From: Spirochaetia bacterium | Lineage (GTDB): Bacteria; Spirochaetota; Spirochaetia; PWKH01 | Direction of reading: 5' to 3' | DNA: 17,889 nt | NCBI GenBank assembly: GCA_007128345.1 | Contig: SKXS01000015.1 | Location: 1-17,889, forward strand | In this document: piece by piece, positions 6,785 through 15,500 of the stretch | Position numbering within the stretch: the stretch's first letter is position 1 | Layout of the letters: every line of letters starts with the position of its first letter | Position numbers and translations under genes: made by a program | Notes under the pieces: model-generated | Database searches by the model: none | What the model saw: the letters and a program-made list of their open reading frames with translations, nothing else | What the model was told of the DNA's origin: nothing

Positions 6785-7216
6785 ATGGCAAAAAAGAAGA
6801 TTACTGCAGTTATTAAACTGCAGGTTCCTGCCCAGAAGGCTACTCCTGCACCTCCTGTAGGGCCCGCTCTAGGACCCCACGGGGTAAGCGCTCCGCAGTT
6901 TGTGCAGCAGTTCAATGACAGGTCGAAGAACATTGAAGCTGGTCTGACCGTACCCGTGGTTATCACGGTATACCAGGACCGCACCTTCACCTTCATCATG
7001 AAGACTCCGCCGGCTGCGGTGCTGATCAAACGCGCCTGCGGCATTGACAGCGGGTCCAGTGAACCTCACAAGGTGAAGGTTGCAACCCTGTCAAAGCAGA
7101 AGCTGCAGGAGATCGCTGAGATCAAGATGCCCGATCTCAATGCCAACGACATTGAGGCCGCGATGAAGATCATCGCCGGCACAGCGCGAAGCATGGGCGT
7201 CAAGGTGGAGGGATAG
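6785..7216 (+). CDS. rplK: 50S ribosomal protein L11
   Basis: L11 forms the base of the L7/L12 stalk on 23S rRNA at the GTPase-associated centre, and is a target region for thiopeptides. The 143-residue protein has the proline-rich N-terminal segment QKATPAPPVGPALGPHGV and the C-terminal rRNA-binding domain ending GTARSMGVKVEG. The start at 6785 (MAKKKITAVIKLQV) is set by homology and by AAGGAG 7 bases upstream. The longer in-frame reading from 6722 runs through the structured leader and is not a protein start. rplA follows after 4 bases, so the two are translationally linked, consistent with joint control by L1. Confidence 0.97.
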   Translation: MAKKKITAVIKLQVPAQKATPAPPVGPALGPHGVSAPQFVQQFNDRSKNIEAGLTVPVVITVYQDRTFTFIMKTPPAAVLIKRACGIDSGSSEPHKVKVATLSKQKLQEIAEIKMPDLNANDIEAAMKIIAGTARSMGVKVEG

Positions 7217-7220
7217 CAGC

Positions 7221-7901
7221 ATGAAGCGTGGAAAAAAGTACAAGGACGCTGTTGCGAACATCAACCGTGAACTTCAGTACCCCCAGGACGAGGCGCTTGC
7301 TCTCGTGAAGCAGCTGGCATTCGCGAAGTTCGACGAAACGGTGGAACTCTCGGTGAAGCTGAAGCTCAAGAAGAGCCAGACCATCAGGGATACTGTGGTG
7401 CTGCCTCACCAGTTTTCCGGGGAGAAGAAGATCCTCGTGTTTGCTAAAGGTGAGAAGGCGGACGAAGCCAGGGAGGCAGGTGCCGCCTACGTGGGGGACG
7501 TGGACCTGGTTGAAAAGATCAAAGACGGCTGGCTTGATTTTGATGTGGCTGTCGCTACCCCCGATATGATGAAGGATGTCGGTCGTCTCGGCCCCATTCT
7601 GGGAAGACGGGGGCTTATGCCCAATCCGAAGACCCAGACGGTAACCTTTGACATCAAGGCTGCTCTTGAGGAGCTGAAGAAAGGGCGTGTTGAGTACCGT
7701 TCCGACAAGACCGGGGTTGTTCACCTGGCTGTAGGCAAGGTTTCCATGGATGCTGAAAAGATCCAGGAAAATCTCGGGATCGTGCTTGCAGAAATCCAGA
7801 GGAAGCGGCCGAGCGATACCAAGGGAGATTTCATCCTTTCGGTAGCGGTCTCGTCCACCATGGGCCCCGGCGTAAAGGTCCAGTACCAGGAAGCCAGGTA
7901 G
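7221..7901 (+). CDS. rplA: 50S ribosomal protein L1
   Basis: L1 forms the mobile stalk by the E site, and in most bacteria represses the rplK-rplA message by binding its leader. The 226-residue protein has the expected two-domain length and the family signature GRRGLMPNPKTQTVTFDI. It begins MKRGKKYKDAVANINRE. GGAGGG inside the end of rplK gives a ribosome binding site about 8 bases before the ATG. The stop codon at 7899-7901 overlaps the ribosome binding site of rplJ, whose start lies 6-9 bases later, suggesting coupling. The GGGAG element upstream of rplK is its likely mRNA target. Confidence 0.97.
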   Translation: MKRGKKYKDAVANINRELQYPQDEALALVKQLAFAKFDETVELSVKLKLKKSQTIRDTVVLPHQFSGEKKILVFAKGEKADEAREAGAAYVGDVDLVEKIKDGWLDFDVAVATPDMMKDVGRLGPILGRRGLMPNPKTQTVTFDIKAALEELKKGRVEYRSDKTGVVHLAVGKVSMDAEKIQENLGIVLAEIQRKRPSDTKGDFILSVAVSSTMGPGVKVQYQEAR

Positions 7902-7910
7902 GAGGGCATG

Positions 7911-8444
7911 ATGACAGCATACAGTACGAAAGTAACCCAAAGCAAGGTTGAGGCTGTTGAGGCGCTCAAACAAGAATTCTCCCAGGTGAAGGACTACATT
8001 TTCACTAACTACCGGGGACTGACGGTTGAGCAGATTACCCAGCTGCGCAGGAGACTCTTCGAGGAGAAAGCGGCCTACAAGGTGGTGAAGAACCGGTACG
8101 CAAAGATCGCGTTGAAGGAACTGGACCAGCCCCTGGTTGACGACCAGCTCACCGGCCCCACTGCCGTAGTGCTGCCCAAGGGTGATTCCGGGGCAGTAGC
8201 CAAGATACTCGTTGAGTTCGCCAAGGATGCGCCCATGGAAATCAAGGGAGGCATCGTTGGAAGCAGCGTGTTCACCGCTAAGCAGATTGAGGAGTTCAGC
8301 AGGCTGCCGGGAAGGGACGAGCTGATTGCATCCCTCATGGGCACCATGAGGGCTCCGATACAGAACGTCGTCTACATCCTCAATGCGGTACCGACCAAGC
8401 TGGTCCGTACCCTGCAGGCGATAGCCGACGCGAAAAGTGCATAG
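7911..8444 (+). CDS. rplJ: 50S ribosomal protein L10
   Basis: L10 anchors L7/L12 dimers to the ribosome through a long C-terminal helix. The protein starts MTAYSTKVTQSKVEAVEALK and contains the rRNA-binding segment IFTNYRGLTVEQITQLRRRL. It is 177 residues from the ATG at 7911. An ATG at 7908 would add one Met, but the strong AGGAGG at 7900-7905 lies only 2 bases from it and 5 from 7911, so 7911 is preferred. The gap to rplA is 6-9 bases and leaves no room for the structured L10 leader found upstream of rplJ in many bacteria. Confidence 0.96.
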   Translation: MTAYSTKVTQSKVEAVEALKQEFSQVKDYIFTNYRGLTVEQITQLRRRLFEEKAAYKVVKNRYAKIALKELDQPLVDDQLTGPTAVVLPKGDSGAVAKILVEFAKDAPMEIKGGIVGSSVFTAKQIEEFSRLPGRDELIASLMGTMRAPIQNVVYILNAVPTKLVRTLQAIADAKSA

Positions 8445-8446
8445 AC

Positions 8447-8513
8447 CGCAGTATTAGTCTTCTGTTCGTAGCACATGCTATTACTGCGAAGAAAAAATAC
8501 TAATAAGGAGAAG
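8447..8513 (+). promoter_or_regulatory. Structured rplJ-rplL intergenic region with two competing folds
   Basis: Fold A pairs CGCAGTA (8447-8453) with TACTGCG (8482-8488) and encloses a small TAGC/GCTA hairpin. Fold B pairs TATTAGT (8452-8458) with ACTAATA (8499-8505), and could continue as CTTC (8459-8462) with GAAG (8488-8491). The two cannot form fully together. B reaches the ribosome binding site AAGGAG (8505-8510) of rplL and A leaves it free. The pairing is seen in the sequence; a switching role is inference. Confidence 0.4.
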
Positions 8514-8518
8514 ATAAT

Positions 8519-8905
8519 ATGGCTACTGTAAAGAAAGAAGAGATCCTAGATGCGATAGCAAATATGACAGTGCTGGAGATCTCAGAGCTCATTAAGGCAA
8601 TGGAAGAGAAGTTCGGCGTTACCGCCGCTGCTCCCGTAGCGGTTGCCGGTGCTGCAGCACCTGCTGCAGCTGCCGAAGAGGAAGAAGAGCAGACGGAATT
8701 TGACGTCATCCTGAAAGGGATTGCAGATGGTAAGAAAATTCCTGTTATCAAGGAAGTGCGTGCTATTACCGGTCTTGGACTCAAGGAAGCTAAAGATATT
8801 GTTGAGGCTGGCGGAAAGACTATTAAAGAGGGAGTTTCCAAAGAGGAAGCGGCTTCTCTTAAGGAAAAACTTGAAACTGCCGGCGCTGAAGTTGAAGTTA
8901 AATAG
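8519..8905 (+). CDS. rplL: 50S ribosomal protein L7/L12
   Basis: L7/L12 is the multi-copy stalk protein that recruits elongation and initiation factors. The 128-residue protein has an N-terminal dimerisation domain (KKEEILDAIANMTVLEISELIKAMEEKFGV) and a flexible Ala/Pro/Val hinge at about residues 37-56, followed by an acidic run EEEEE. The conserved C-terminal factor-binding domain contains VIKEVRAITGLGLKEAKDIVE and ends AGAEVEVK. AAGGAG 8 bases upstream is a strong ribosome binding site, as expected for a protein needed in several copies per ribosome. A 74-base structured gap separates it from rplJ, and a 124-base gap with a stable hairpin separates it from rpoB. Confidence 0.97.
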   Translation: MATVKKEEILDAIANMTVLEISELIKAMEEKFGVTAAAPVAVAGAAAPAAAAEEEEEQTEFDVILKGIADGKKIPVIKEVRAITGLGLKEAKDIVEAGGKTIKEGVSKEEAASLKEKLETAGAEVEVK

Positions 8906-8937
8906 AACTCGTGCGCTAACGTTTGTACATTTCCCAA

Positions 8938-8967
8938 TTGCCGCCGGAGCAGCAGCTCCGGTGGCAA
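8938..8967 (+). promoter_or_regulatory. 13-bp hairpin between rplL and rpoB
   Basis: TTGCCGCCGGAGC (8938-8950), loop AGCA, then GCTCCGGTGGCAA (8955-8967) form 13 consecutive pairs with one G-T. The following bases, GTCGTGTC, contain no U-tract, so this is not a canonical intrinsic terminator. E. coli has an attenuator and an RNase III site in the same gap, which set rpoBC output below that of rplJL. This hairpin may play the same part. Confidence 0.6.
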
Positions 8968-8982
8968 GTCGTGTCATCAAGG

Positions 8983-9001
8983 TACGGTACTGAATACCGT
9001 A
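8983..9001 (+). promoter_or_regulatory. Second, smaller hairpin before rpoB
   Basis: TACGGTA (8983-8989) pairs with TACCGTA (8995-9001) around loop CTGAA, ending 18 bases before the rpoB ribosome binding site AGGGGG. It has no U-tract. Its role is unknown and could be processing or translational tuning of rpoB. Confidence 0.35.
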
Positions 9002-9029
9002 ACTGAGGTTCTTTATCCAGGGGGTGCCC

Positions 9030-12000
9030 ATGCTTGCCGACGGAAAAACCATTCAGAGAACATATATTGGTGAGCAGTTTGAGGACATCATGGAGCTGCC
9101 TAAGCTCACTGATATCCAGCTCTTGTCATATGAACACTTTTTGCAGCGAGACCGGCTCAAACAGGGGCTGCCGCTGCTGACCCAAGGATTGGAAGAGGTC
9201 TTCCAATCTACGTTTCCCATCGAAAGTCCCAGCGGCGATATGCTGCTGGAATATGTGCAGTACACCCTCGATGAAGAACATATACGTCCTGAAATGGAGT
9301 GCAAGCTCAAGGGGCTGACCTACTCCATCACCATCAAGGCCAAGGTCAACCTGGTCTTCCTAGAAACAGGGGAGATCCGTCAGAAGGATATATACATTGG
9401 AGATATTCCGCTGATGACTGAACGGGGGACCTTTATTATTAATGGTGCTGAACGGGTGGTGGTCAGCCAGATCCACCGCTCTCCCGGGGTGATCTTCTCC
9501 TACGAGAAGGGCGTCTTTTCCTCGCGGATTATTCCGTACCGCGGCTCCTGGCTTGAGTTTGAGATAGATCAGAAGAAGGAGCTCATCTACACCAAGATTG
9601 ACCGGAAGAAACGGATTCTGGGTACATTGTTCCTCCGAGCCCTCGGCTATGAAAGCAGGGAGCAGATTCTCGAGCTCTACTATAAGTCAACGCACATAAA
9701 GCTTATTGACAAACGGGAAGAGAAGGAGAAGCTTGTTGATGCCATCCTCTTTAAGGATGTCTATATCACTGTTGACGGCGAAAAGAGAAAACTCTACCGC
9801 GCTGGTGAAAAGCTCCATCCCCATGAGATTGATGAGCTAATCCACTCGGAGGTTGAGAGCGTCGAAATCATCGACTTTGACCACGAAGCATCCCTGCATT
9901 CGGAGATTATTCTTCGGTGCTTTGAGATTGAAGAGGCCAAGCACACCAGGACCGACTCGGGCTTTGATGAGCCCGCCAAAGAAGACGCCCTGGTAGCGGT
10001 TTACACGGTCCTCATGCCCGGCGAACCCATATCTCTGGAAAATGCCGAAAGAGACCTGGGCACCATGTTCTTTTCTCCCCGGCGCTATGATCTGGGACGT
10101 GTGGGACGCTATAAACTCAATAAGAAGCTCGACTATGCTGAACCTGTGGACGAAGCGGTCCTGCATAAGTTGGATATTGTCAATACCATGCGCTACCTCA
10201 TCAACGTCTTCATTGGTGAGGAGAATGTGGATGATATCGACCATCTGGGCAACCGGCGAATCCGTTCTGTTGGTGAGCTGTTACAGAATACCCTGAAGAC
10301 CGCCTTCACCCGTATGGAACGTATCGCGAAGGAGCGGATGAACCTCGATACCGAGCGGGCGGTACCCCAGGAGCTCATATCCATCAAGCCCGTGACTGCG
10401 GCGATTAAGGAGTTCTTCGGCTCCAGCCAGCTCAGCCAGTTCATGGACCAGGTAAATCCCCTGGCCGGGCTCACCCATAAGCGGCGTCTCAATGCCCTCG
10501 GTCCCGGGGGTCTCTCCCGCGAACGGGCCGGATTTGAAGTGCGGGACGTGCACTACACACACTACGGCCGCATGTGCCCCATTGAGACTCCGGAAGGTCC
10601 GAATATCGGGCTCATTGTCTCACTGGCAAACTACACTCAGGTAAACGAGTACGGATTCCTGGAAACCCCCTACCGCAAGGTGGTGGACGGAAAGGCAACT
10701 AAGGAGGTGCACTATCTTTCAGCAATTGATGAAGAGAAGCACTTCATAGCCCAGGCGAACGCCAGGATAGATCTGGACGGAAAATTTCTGGACGACATGG
10801 TCTCTGTGAGGAAGTCAGGCGACTATACGACCCGACCTGTATCTCAGATCAGCTATATGGATATCTCGCCGAAGCAGGTCATCTCGGTTGCCACATCGCT
10901 CATCCCGTTTCTGGAACACGATGATGCGAACCGGGCCCTCATGGGCTCCAACATGCAGCGCCAGGCGGTCCCCCTCGTATTCCCTCAGCCGCCCCAGGTG
11001 GGGACGGGCATGGAAGGCAAGACTGCCTACGATTCAGGGGTTATGGCAACCGCAGTACGTGCTGGTACGGTGAGCTATGTCTCCAATACCTACATTAAGG
11101 TGACTCCCCATGAAGCGGCAGACACATATGATGTTGATATGTATGAGCTGCAGAAGTACCAGCGGACCAACCAGGACACCTGCTTCAACCAGCTGCCTAT
11201 AGTCTCTCTCGGCCAGGAGGTCAAGGAAGGGGACATCCTGGCTGATGGTCCTTCGACACGGTACGGAGAACTGGCTCTCGGACGTGATGTACTGGTGGGC
11301 TTCGTTCCCTGGAACGGATACAACTATGAGGACTCCATTCTCATATCTGAGCGGGTGGTGAAGGAGGACGTGTTCACCTCCGTACATATCAAGGAGTACT
11401 CGATGGATGTCCGGGAAACCCGGCTGGGTCCTGAGAAACTTACCCGGGATATTCCCAACACCAGTGAGAAGTCGCTGGAGCAGCTCGACGAGGACGGAAT
11501 TATCCGTATCGGAGCAAAGGTCAAGTCGGGGTACATCCTGGTGGGGAAGGTCACCCCCAAGGCTGAAGCTGACTCAACCCCGGAGTTCAAACTGCTGAAC
11601 TCCATATTCGGGGAGAAAGCCAAGGAGGTCAGGGATACCTCACTGAAGGTGCCCCACGGGACCGAAGGGACGGTGATCGACATCCAGCGGCTGAAACGGT
11701 CCGAGGGTGATGACCTGCCGCCCGGCGTAGATGAAGTGGTGAAGGTGCTCATTGCCGCAAAGCGCAAACTCCGTGAAGGCGACAAGATGGCGGGACGCCA
11801 CGGCAACAAGGGTGTCGTGTCCCGGATCCTCCCCCAGGAGGATATGCCTTACCTGGAAGACGGCACACCCCTGGACATCTGTCTGAATCCTCTCGGGGTT
11901 CCCTCGCGGATGAACATCGGCCAGCTTCTGGAAACCCAGCTCGGGTGGGCCGGCAAGGTCCTGGGGCAGTGGTACTCAACACCGGTATTCCAGTCAGCCC

Positions 12001-12524
12001 TGCCTGAACAGATTGAGGAGAAAATGATTGAGGCGGGTCTCCCGGTAACCTCGAAGTCACTGCTGCGGGACGGGAGGACAGGCGAGTTCTTCCAGAACGA
12101 AGTCTTTACCGGATACATCTACATGCTCAAGCTGCACCATCTGGTGGATGACAAAATGCATGCACGTTCCACCGGCCCCTACTCACTGGTAACCCAGCAG
12201 CCGCTGGGAGGAAAGGCGCAGTTCGGCGGCCAGAGACTCGGGGAAATGGAAGTCTGGGCGCTGGAGGCCTACGGGGCTGCCAACACCCTCCAGGAACTGC
12301 TTACCATCAAGAGTGATGACATGAACGGCCGGGTTCGGATCTATGAGAACATTGTCAAGGGTGAACCGTCATCCAGCGCCGGCATGCCGGAATCATTCAA
12401 CGTGCTCGTGCAGGAACTCAGGGGCCTTGCCCTGGACTTGACTATCTACGATTCGCATAACAAGCAGATTCCCCTCACAGAGCGTGACGAGGAACTGATT
12501 AACAAGAAGGGCGACGATTTCTAA
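9030..12524 (+). CDS. rpoB: DNA-directed RNA polymerase subunit beta
   Basis: The beta subunit forms one pincer of RNA polymerase and part of its active site. At 1164 residues it is the compact form without the large insertions of enteric beta. The rifampicin-pocket region FFGSSQLSQFMDQ leads to THKRRLNALGPGG, in which Asn488 (codon 10491-10493) stands at the E. coli Ser531 position. Further landmarks are GYNYEDSILISE, KMAGRHGNKG (919-928, with the active-site lysines 919 and 927) and GGKAQFGGQR (1060-1069). The ATG at 9030 is chosen over GTG 9024 because AGGGGG at 9019-9024 is 5 bases before the ATG and includes the GTG. rpoC starts 16 bases after the stop. Confidence 0.98.
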   Translation: MLADGKTIQRTYIGEQFEDIMELPKLTDIQLLSYEHFLQRDRLKQGLPLLTQGLEEVFQSTFPIESPSGDMLLEYVQYTLDEEHIRPEMECKLKGLTYSITIKAKVNLVFLETGEIRQKDIYIGDIPLMTERGTFIINGAERVVVSQIHRSPGVIFSYEKGVFSSRIIPYRGSWLEFEIDQKKELIYTKIDRKKRILGTLFLRALGYESREQILELYYKSTHIKLIDKREEKEKLVDAILFKDVYITVDGEKRKLYRAGEKLHPHEIDELIHSEVESVEIIDFDHEASLHSEIILRCFEIEEAKHTRTDSGFDEPAKEDALVAVYTVLMPGEPISLENAERDLGTMFFSPRRYDLGRVGRYKLNKKLDYAEPVDEAVLHKLDIVNTMRYLINVFIGEENVDDIDHLGNRRIRSVGELLQNTLKTAFTRMERIAKERMNLDTERAVPQELISIKPVTAAIKEFFGSSQLSQFMDQVNPLAGLTHKRRLNALGPGGLSRERAGFEVRDVHYTHYGRMCPIETPEGPNIGLIVSLANYTQVNEYGFLETPYRKVVDGKATKEVHYLSAIDEEKHFIAQANARIDLDGKFLDDMVSVRKSGDYTTRPVSQISYMDISPKQVISVATSLIPFLEHDDANRALMGSNMQRQAVPLVFPQPPQVGTGMEGKTAYDSGVMATAVRAGTVSYVSNTYIKVTPHEAADTYDVDMYELQKYQRTNQDTCFNQLPIVSLGQEVKEGDILADGPSTRYGELALGRDVLVGFVPWNGYNYEDSILISERVVKEDVFTSVHIKEYSMDVRETRLGPEKLTRDIPNTSEKSLEQLDEDGIIRIGAKVKSGYILVGKVTPKAEADSTPEFKLLNSIFGEKAKEVRDTSLKVPHGTEGTVIDIQRLKRSEGDDLPPGVDEVVKVLIAAKRKLREGDKMAGRHGNKGVVSRILPQEDMPYLEDGTPLDICLNPLGVPSRMNIGQLLETQLGWAGKVLGQWYSTPVFQSALPEQIEEKMIEAGLPVTSKSLLRDGRTGEFFQNEVFTGYIYMLKLHHLVDDKMHARSTGPYSLVTQQPLGGKAQFGGQRLGEMEVWALEAYGAANTLQELLTIKSDDMNGRVRIYENIVKGEPSSSAGMPESFNVLVQELRGLALDLTIYDSHNKQIPLTERDEELINKKGDDF

Positions 12525-12540
12525 ACAGGAGTAAGTCGGA

Positions 12541-15500
12541 ATGAGAGAGATTCAGGATTTCGATAACATAAAAATTCAGCTGGCCTCTCCTGACCAGATC
12601 AGAGACTGGTCATACGGTGAGGTGAAGAAGCCGGAGACGATCAATTACCGCACTCTGCGCCCTGAGAAGGACGGCCTGTTCTGCGAGAAGATCTTCGGGA
12701 CCACCAAGGAATGGGAGTGCTACTGCGGCAAGTTCAAGTCCATCCGTTACAAGGGTGTGATCTGTGACCGCTGCGGTGTTGAGGTGACGCACTTCAAGGT
12801 CCGTCGTGAGCGCATGGGGCATATTGAGCTTGCCTCCCCGGTATCACATATCTGGTACTACCGGTCCGTGCCCTCGCGCATGGGACTGCTCTTGGACCTG
12901 ACCGTGGCGGCTCTGAGGTCAGTGCTCTACTATGAAAAGTACATCGTCATCGATCCGGGAGATACGGACCTGAAACTGAAGCAGCTGCTTACCGAGGATG
13001 AGTACTACGAGGCCAAGGATCGCTACGGGGAGAGCTTCCATGCCGATATGGGTGCCGAAGCGATCAAGGTGCTGCTTGCGGCTGCTGATCTAAATGCACT
13101 GTCAGCTGAGCTGAGAGTCAGAATGCTTGAGAAGGGTGCAAAATCCGACAAGCGGCTGCTCAGGCGAATTGAAATTGTAGAGAACTTCCGGGATTCCAGC
13201 AACTTTCCGCAATGGATGATTTTGGATGTCATTCCCGTCATCCCGCCTGAGCTCCGTCCTATGGTGCAGCTCGACGGCGGCAGATTTGCCACCTCCGACC
13301 TCAATGACCTCTACCGCAGGGTGATCAACCGGAACAACCGGCTGAAGCGCCTCATGTCCCTCAATGCACCTGACATCATCATCCGCAATGAGAAGCGGAT
13401 GCTTCAGGAGGCGGTGGACGCGCTCTTTGACAACTCCAAGAAAAAACGGGTGGTCAAGGGGGCATCCAACAGACCGCTGAAGTCCCTCTCGGATATGCTC
13501 AAGGGTAAGCAGGGACGCTTCCGGCAGAACCTGCTGGGCAAGCGTGTCGACTACTCAGGCCGTTCGGTCATTGTGGTAGGGCCGGAACTCAGGCTGCACC
13601 AATGCGGGATTCCCTCAAAGATGGCCCTGGAGCTTTACAAGCCGTTCATTATGAAGCGGCTGGTTGAGAAGGACATCGTCTACAATATCAAGAAGGCCAA
13701 GACCCTTGTTGAGCAGGAGACCCAGGAAGTGTGGGCCATCCTCGATGAAGTGGTGAAGGAGCATCCGGTGATGCTCAACAGAGCGCCTACGCTCCATCGC
13801 CTGGGCATACAGGCGTTCGAGCCGGTGCTTGTGGAGGGGAAGGCGATCAAGCTCCATCCACTGGTATGCCATGCGTACAACGCTGACTTCGACGGCGACC
13901 AGATGGCAGTGCATGTGCCCCTTACCCAGGCAGCGCAGATTGAGTGCTGGACCCTCATGCTCTCATCCAAGAACCTGCTGGACCCGGCAAACGGAAAGCC
14001 CGTGGTGTTCCCGTCCCAGGATATGGTGCTGGGCATTAACTACCTGACTAAGGCAAGGAAAGGCGATCCTGGAGAAGGCAAGTACTTTATAACATCTGAC
14101 GAAGTGATGATGGCACTTGAGTCCAAGGTCATCACCTACAACAGTATTATTAAATACAAGCTTCCTAACGGGGGGGTTGAGGAGACTACAGCAGGCAGGA
14201 TCATATTCAATGAGGCCATGCCTCCTGAAGTTCCGTTCAGGAACGTCACCTTCGGCGATAAGCAGCTGCGTGCCCTGGTCGGCGAGACGCTGCTTAACTA
14301 CAGCGCCGCCACTGTAGTGAAGATGCTCGACTCCATCAAGGACCTCGGGTTCAAGTACGCGACCCTCTTCGGTGCTACCATCGGTCTTGATGATATCCTG
14401 GTACCCGACGTCAAGCGCGAAATGATTGAGCATACCAACGAAGATGTCAGGGAGATCCAGAACCAATACCTTCAGGGACACATTACCCAGGAGGAGCGGT
14501 ATAACCGGGTTATCGAGGTATGGAGCCTAACAAACGAGAACCTCACCAATGAGCTCATGGATATGCTGAAAAAGGATAAGGGCGGGTTCAACCCGGTCTA
14601 CCTCATGGCGGATTCAGGAGCACGGGGAAGCAGAACCCAGATCAGGCAGCTCGGCGGTATGCGCGGTCTCATGGCCAAACCCACGGGTGAAATCATTGAG
14701 CTTCCCATCCGGGCGAACTTCAAGGAAGGACTCTCAATCATCGAGTTCTTCATCTCCACCAACGGTGCCCGGAAGGGACTCGCAGATACAGCGCTTAAGA
14801 CTGCCGATGCGGGATACCTGACCAGGCGTCTGGTCGACATTGCCCAGGACGTGGTGATTAACGAGATAGACTGCGGAACCATCAACGGCATAGACACCTA
14901 TGCGCTGAAGGACGGCGAGGATATCGTGGAGCCCCTCGCAGACCGCATCTCAGGCCGCTATACGCTTGAGCGTGTGCGCCACCCCATCACCGATGAGATC
15001 ATTATCGATGTAAACGAGGAGATCACTCAGGAGATCGCCCTTCAAATTGAGCAAGCGAGTATTGAGCATGTGCGGGTCCGCACTGTACTTACCTGTGAAG
15101 CCAAGCACGGAGTCTGCCAGCTCTGCTATGGAAGAAACCTTGCTACCAATGAAACAGTGCACATAGGTGAAGCGGTGGGCATCATCGCGGCACAGTCCAT
15201 CGGGCAGCCGGGTACCCAGCTCACCATGCGTACTTTCCATATCGGGGGAACGGCGACGAAGATCAGCGAAGAGAACAAGATCATCCTCAATTACCCGGTG
15301 ATCGTCACTGAGATCCTGGGAACCACCGTACCCATGAAGGACGGAACTCTGCTGTTCACCCGCAAGGGGTTCATCATGGCTTCCAAAGTGCTCAAGCGTA
15401 TTCCCATGAGCAATGTGGATTCGCTCTCTGTCGCCCATGACGACAAGGTCACCGTCGGCACTCCGTTGGGCAGGAAAGACGGTGCTGAAGTGCTTTCTGA

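Noticed and set aside
7200..7973. A 257-residue open frame on the minus strand across rplA
   Set aside because: It lies wholly against rplA and the start of rplJ, resembles no protein family, and is explained by the codon bias of the sense genes.
8721..8993. A 90-residue plus-strand frame inside and beyond rplL
   Set aside because: It is out of frame with a clear rplL, rich in Leu/Lys from the shifted rplL codons, and covers the rplL-rpoB hairpin.
8500..9052. Two overlapping minus-strand frames of about 155 residues opposite rplL
   Set aside because: Their Ala/Ser-rich content mirrors the Ala/Glu-rich rplL coding strand. No ribosome binding site or homology was seen.
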